Positions 59,999-64,000 of a stretch of DNA of 64,000 nucleotides are shown here, in pieces. The DNA lies in the NCBI RefSeq assembly GCF_000189635.1, contig NW_002476432.1, forward strand, positions 496,001 through 560,000, written 5' to 3'. How positions within the stretch are numbered: the stretch's first letter is position 1; each line of letters opens with the position of its first letter. The notes beneath the pieces were generated by a model. It ran no database searches, had not been told where the DNA came from, and worked only from the letters and a program-made list of their open reading frames with translations. Position numbers and translations under genes: made by a program. The stretch is from Tetrahymena thermophila SB210 (Eukaryota; Ciliophora; Oligohymenophorea; Hymenostomatida; Tetrahymenidae).

Positions 59999-62900
59999 AT
60001 GATTAGTAATTACGACAGTGAAACTTTGCTTAAATCATAATTATATAAAAGAAAAAACAACTTTATTGATTTGAAATTAAATTAAGTTTCTAAAAAGTAT
60101 TGTTTGGATTAACAAAATAGTTAATATACCATTAAAAATGAATAAATTAGTATTATATGTGAAAGCAATCAAAATTATTTGTTCGAATTCAAAGATTCTT
60201 AAAAGCCTTGCTGGAATTAACAAACTTATTAAAATAGCTCTAAAAATGAATATAGTTGTAAAATAAATGAAAGTGGTGAAAATTAAGAGATGGAATTCTA
60301 AAATTTATAAAACGATGGATAGAATTAACAAGCTATTTAAAATAACTCTAAAAATAAATTAAATAGTGCTCTTTATGAAAACTCTGAAATTTAAAAGATC
60401 GAATTCTTATGTAATCCTACTTAAAAAAGGAGATACATAAATGAAACTAGTAACAGTAATCTGAATTATCAAAATAGTAATGAGTCTTCATCAATAGTTG
60501 ATGAATAAAATGACGAAACAATACAAATTAAATAATTTAAAGCAATGTAAAAATAAAGTAAATTTGAATAGATCCAAAAGTATGAAAACTAACCAACCAA
60601 AATTTAGGCACAATCCACTAATTTGTTATACTAAGATAAAAGAATTTTATAAAACGACTCTTAAAATAATAAAATTCATACTAATCTGATTTTAAAAATA
60701 AAGAGATAACTCACAAATAGGAATTATTAAGTAAAAGAAAATAAAGAAGAAATAGGTGGCGAGTTTGTTTTACAAGTTACTAAGTAAATCGGAAAAGATA
60801 ATAATAAAGATTACTTGGCATTGATCAGATTAATTAAAATCTAAAATAGCTCTTAAAAGATTTTTAAAAAGTTAGAGTTTTTAAATCTATTATAATAAAC
60901 TACAAAATATATCCAAATGCATGATTATTTTTATCTATCTTTAAATGAGCATCCATAATCAATTATTTTTGTTACAGTTTTGCTAGAATCAATAAATACA
61001 TAGAATTTTCTTCTTTATTTTAATAAAATAATTGATTTCTTTTAAAAAAATAAATATTACTTAGGAAAGTATATAGCCGAAGGTGGTTTTGGTGTTGTCT
61101 TTGATGGAAAAATATATCAAAATAATAAAATATAAGAAGTAATATTCAAAATATAATTCACAGATAAGTAAAATATAAATGAAAGTGAAGAAGAATATAA
61201 TATTATGAAAGGATTTGAAGAAAATATTAATTTGATTCGTGCTATCGATTATAAAAAAATAGACAAAAATGTTTCTGTCATTTTGATGGAAAAGTGTGAA
61301 TGTAATTTAATAAATAAAATCTAATAACTTCAAGAAAGGAATTAATTTTCATTTACTTAACTTTTAAAAATTATATTTGATCTAATAGATGGATTGATAT
61401 TGCTGAGGACATATAAAATAATTCATTTAGATATAAAACCTTCAAATATTTTAATTAATCGTTATGGTATACATGTTTTTTCTGATTTTGGAACATCTAC
61501 TAAAAATAAAAATGATCAACCTATTTAAGTTAAAGGGTATACAAAAAGCTTCGCTCCCAAAGAAGTAATTAATAAGGGTGATGTTAATTACGAATCAGAT
61601 GTTTTTTCATTAGGAAAAACATTATAATTTGTTTTTAAAGAGTACGAAAAACTTAAAATTTTTAATTAAAATGAAAAAGCTATGCTTGAGAAATTTAAAT
61701 AAATTTTAAAGGATTATGCCCTCAGAGAATAAGTCTCTGAAAGAAAAACATGCTTGGAATTGCATAAAGCATTTTATGAAGTTGTTGAATTTGAAGAAAA
61801 TATAGAATTTTTATAGTATTATATCGATAAAATTAGATTAATATTATCATAAACATGCTATGATAGTAACAAAGATATCTAGTTTTTTTATGAAGTATCT
61901 ATTTACTATTATGAAAAAATACTTGACTTAAAAAAAAAGATTAAAAAATCTCATATTTTAAGCTTTGTTGATGAAAATAAATCACTTTCTATATCCTCTT
62001 AAATTGATGAAATATCAAGTAAACAAGATCCAGAATGTATATTTATTTACAATGAAATTGCATATCTTTATAATGAAAAGAGCTAATTTGAAATGGCGAA
62101 AAAAATAGCATTAAAATCTCTATAATTGTGCAATTAATTATTTAAAAAAGGGCATCTCTATACAGCCAGCACACTTAATAAACTTAGTTTATTTCACTAA
62201 AAGGAAGTTGGTAAAGAATATTCGCTTTAATCGTTATAAATAATTGGAGATATTTTTAAAGGAGATACATTCATCAAAGCTGTATACCTAAATACTCTTT
62301 CATGGTGTTATTCAAGTTTATAAGAATCTCTATAAGCTTTAAAATTATAAGAAGAATCTCTAAAAATCAGGAGTAATATCTATCTGTTAAAACATACTAA
62401 AGTTGCTGTAGCTCTTAACAATTTAGGGACTCTTTATTAAAATTATGATTTAAGCAAATCCTTGAAATATTAAATTCTATCTCTGAAAATCAGAAAATCT
62501 CTTTTTGAAGATAATCATCCATGCTTAGCAAGATCTCTAGATTGCGTTGGATAATGCTATTTAAATATGGGTAATTTAGAAAAAGCAAAAAAATATTTGT
62601 ACAGATCATATTTTATGAGAAGAACAATTTATTAAGGAGATATTTATTGTATTACAACTTCTTTAAAGAATATTGCACAATATCATTTAAAGTCTAGAGA
62701 ATTTATTAAAGCAATATTTTTTTTTAAAAAATATTTTTAAATGATAAGAAACTTGAAATCTGATATTGAATATGTACACATATTCCTTTATAATATAGCT
62801 CAATGCTTGTTCTTTAATAAATAATTTTAGTAAAGCACGTTTATTTTACAATACTTTTTACAAATATTTTCAAAAGATGCTGCAAAAATCTCTAAGGCTC

Positions 62901-63241
62901 ACATAATTATTGGATTATGCTAATTAAACATGGGGTAATTTTAAAAAAGTTTATAATCTGCTTGTAATTCAATATCTGTTGATAAAAATATTATTCAGCA
63001 AGATATTCATAAGTTATCCAATCTTATAAAAAATATTTTGAATAGATATTAATTTCATGGTTGTGTATCAATGTGTCTATCTTTGAAAGATTAAAGCTCA
63101 GATAAATTCTAAAATTAAAATTTTAAAAAGTATTAATATCTTTTGCTAATGATTTATTTATTAATTCTAGAATTTTAAGAACAAGATGAAAACCAAAGAT
63201 TTTAACTTTACAGTAGCATTTTCGAAATTACAAAAAAATGA
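59999..63241 (+). CDS. Protein kinase with C-terminal TPR repeats, 1080 aa (array unit 3)
   Basis: Open from ATG 59999 (MISNYDSETLLKS) to TGA 63239. The ancestral start, present in unit 2, is lost here (ATG to AAG near 59817), so translation must begin at an internal Met and the product is shorter at the N-terminus. The kinase domain keeps HLDIKPSN (His476), DFG (496-498), the VIFKIQF lysine strand and SFAPKEV; the first Gly of the Gly-rich loop is Ala (AEGGFGVVFDG from residue 360). TPRs match unit 2: ALNNLGTLYQNYDLSK, HPCLARSLDCVGQCYLNMGN, LEKAKKYLYRSYFMRR. No TGA interrupts the frame over 3.2 kb, so it is probably functional. A single Gly-to-Ala change at that position is tolerated in some kinases. 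Confidence 0.85.
60128..60451 (+). repeat. 108-bp in-frame repeat, 3 copies, in the kinase N-terminal region
   Basis: Copies start at 60128, 60236 and 60344 (period exactly 108 nt), each with a CTAAAAATGAAT-like core that encodes S/K-KNE/K. They match the two copies in the paralogue at 54642 and 54750. Copies within this gene are more diverged from each other than the two in unit 2. Confidence 0.75.
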
Positions 63242-64000
63242 TTATAAAAAAAAATATTCTGTTTATATATGTTTTAGAATTAATAATTATAGATGAAAAA
63301 ACAGTTACTTAATTAACTTACAAAATAATTAAAAATAAAAATAAATACTCTTTATTTCAGACAGTTCTAAAAAGTAAGAGATAATTTATTTTAAATACAA
63401 GATGAAGATCAAATATTTAAATTTAATGATAGAATTTTAGAAATAACTAAAGAATTATTAGATTTTTATGTAAAAAATAAATATTTAATAAAATAATTAA
63501 ATTTTATTAATATATGTATGTTGCTTAATTAATATCACTAAATAATTAAAAAAAAAATTCTTTAAGTCGGAAACGATTAAAAATTAAGAGATAATTAAGC
63601 TGATTGGTAGAAGATATTTTTTATATTGATTCAAAATATCAAATTTTATTATAAGCAAAAGATTTCCTAGCAATATCATGCACCAGTGTACTCTTTGAGT
63701 AAGTAAATTAATTCAAGCATTTTCTTAAATTTATTTTTTAATATAAATTTTAAGTTTTTATCAAAAACGGGCTTAATATTAAGTGAAAAAGGACAGAGAA
63801 TGGAGCATGAAACTCTTAGGATGTTGAAATACTTGACAGTTGGATAAATTTAATTTAATGATTTTTAATTTTATTATTTAAAAAATCAAATTAACAGCAC
63901 CCCACACAAAATTTGAAAATTTGTGATTTTTACTCAACAAATAATTTTAACTTTAACTTAGCCAGTTAACGTGGGTAACAAACATTTAACTGTTAAGATA
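63242..64000. other. Intergenic region at the right edge
   Basis: The first ~250 nt repeat the 3' flank of unit 2. Beyond 63600 the sequence is unique and a little less A+T-rich (for example ATCATGCACCAGTGTACTC near 63677 and GACAGAGAATGGAGCATG near 63793). It might be the start of a further gene, but I cannot define an open reading frame there. Confidence 0.4.

Larger units (their letters stand above)
52110..63480 (+). repeat. Tandem array of kinase-TPR units
   Basis: Three direct units hold the pseudogene (kinase loop at about 52231), the intact gene (55506) and the third gene (61076). Coding parts and flanks are both repeated, with an offset of roughly 5.5 kb between units 2 and 3 and about 3.3 kb between units 1 and 2, because unit 1 has lost its TPR region and 5' part. 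This is a local gene-family expansion by unequal crossover or replication slippage. Confidence 0.85.

Noticed and set aside
1-64000. Reading the window as gene-poor DNA with only small ORFs under the standard code
   Set aside because: Conserved motifs (P-loops, SecA, SET, kinase, TPR, LRR) lie in long frames that are open only when TAA and TAG are read as Gln.

Overview
The window comes from a ciliate nuclear genome of the Tetrahymena type (an oligohymenophorean). It is extremely A+T-rich. Every long gene reads through many in-frame TAA and TAG codons and stops only at TGA, so UAA/UAG encode Gln and UGA is the only stop. Introns are GT...AG and mostly about 50-100 nt. With the standard code nearly every real gene breaks into pieces under 100 residues. 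All models below use the ciliate code. They were read by eye, so exon joints are best estimates. I saw no chromosome-breakage sequence, telomere or tRNA gene, so I cannot tell macronuclear from micronuclear DNA.

Layout. (1) 1-31,150: a cluster of very large NTPase and helical-protein genes. A 2402-residue minus-strand gene (22849-30057) fuses an N-terminal P-loop GTPase to a long helical region and a C-terminal SecA-type motor ATPase (TGEGKS, DEVD, GRTARQG). The first 1288 bases are the 5' end of a second, close copy, and its upstream flank was duplicated too. Between the copies lie a 653-aa and a 672-aa protein of unknown function, a 232-aa helical protein behind a 21-bp minisatellite, a four-exon AAA+ ATPase gene with C-terminal zinc-knuckle-like clusters (8933-13145), a tandem pair of 346-aa coiled-coil genes, and a 1719-aa GTPase/helical protein without a SecA motor (17305-22464). 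(2) 31,348-37,390: a basic/acidic, possibly chromodomain-like protein (minus) diverges from a TPR+SET-domain protein (plus); this looks like a chromatin pair. (3) 38,663-40,734: a 178-aa orphan ORF and a leucine-rich-repeat gene whose repeats are each encoded by a separate 90-nt exon. (4) 41,935-46,554: a 1539-aa secreted, probably GPI-anchored surface protein. (5) 48,293-51,087: an 819-aa two-helix membrane protein in four exons. (6) 52,100-63,241: a three-unit tandem array of protein kinase + TPR genes, made of a 5'-truncated, frameshifted and internally deleted pseudogene, an intact 1116-aa gene, and a 1080-aa gene that has lost the ancestral start codon. The array carries duplicated intergenic DNA.

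The most interesting element is the eukaryotic GTPase-SecA fusion and its neighbourhood. SecA motors normally drive bacterial and plastid protein export. Here one sits in a nuclear gene, joined to a GTPase whose usual NKxD motif is replaced by T-x-V-P. It lies beside a related GTPase, an AAA+ ATPase and several helical proteins. Co-function is inferred from proximity and shared architecture only.
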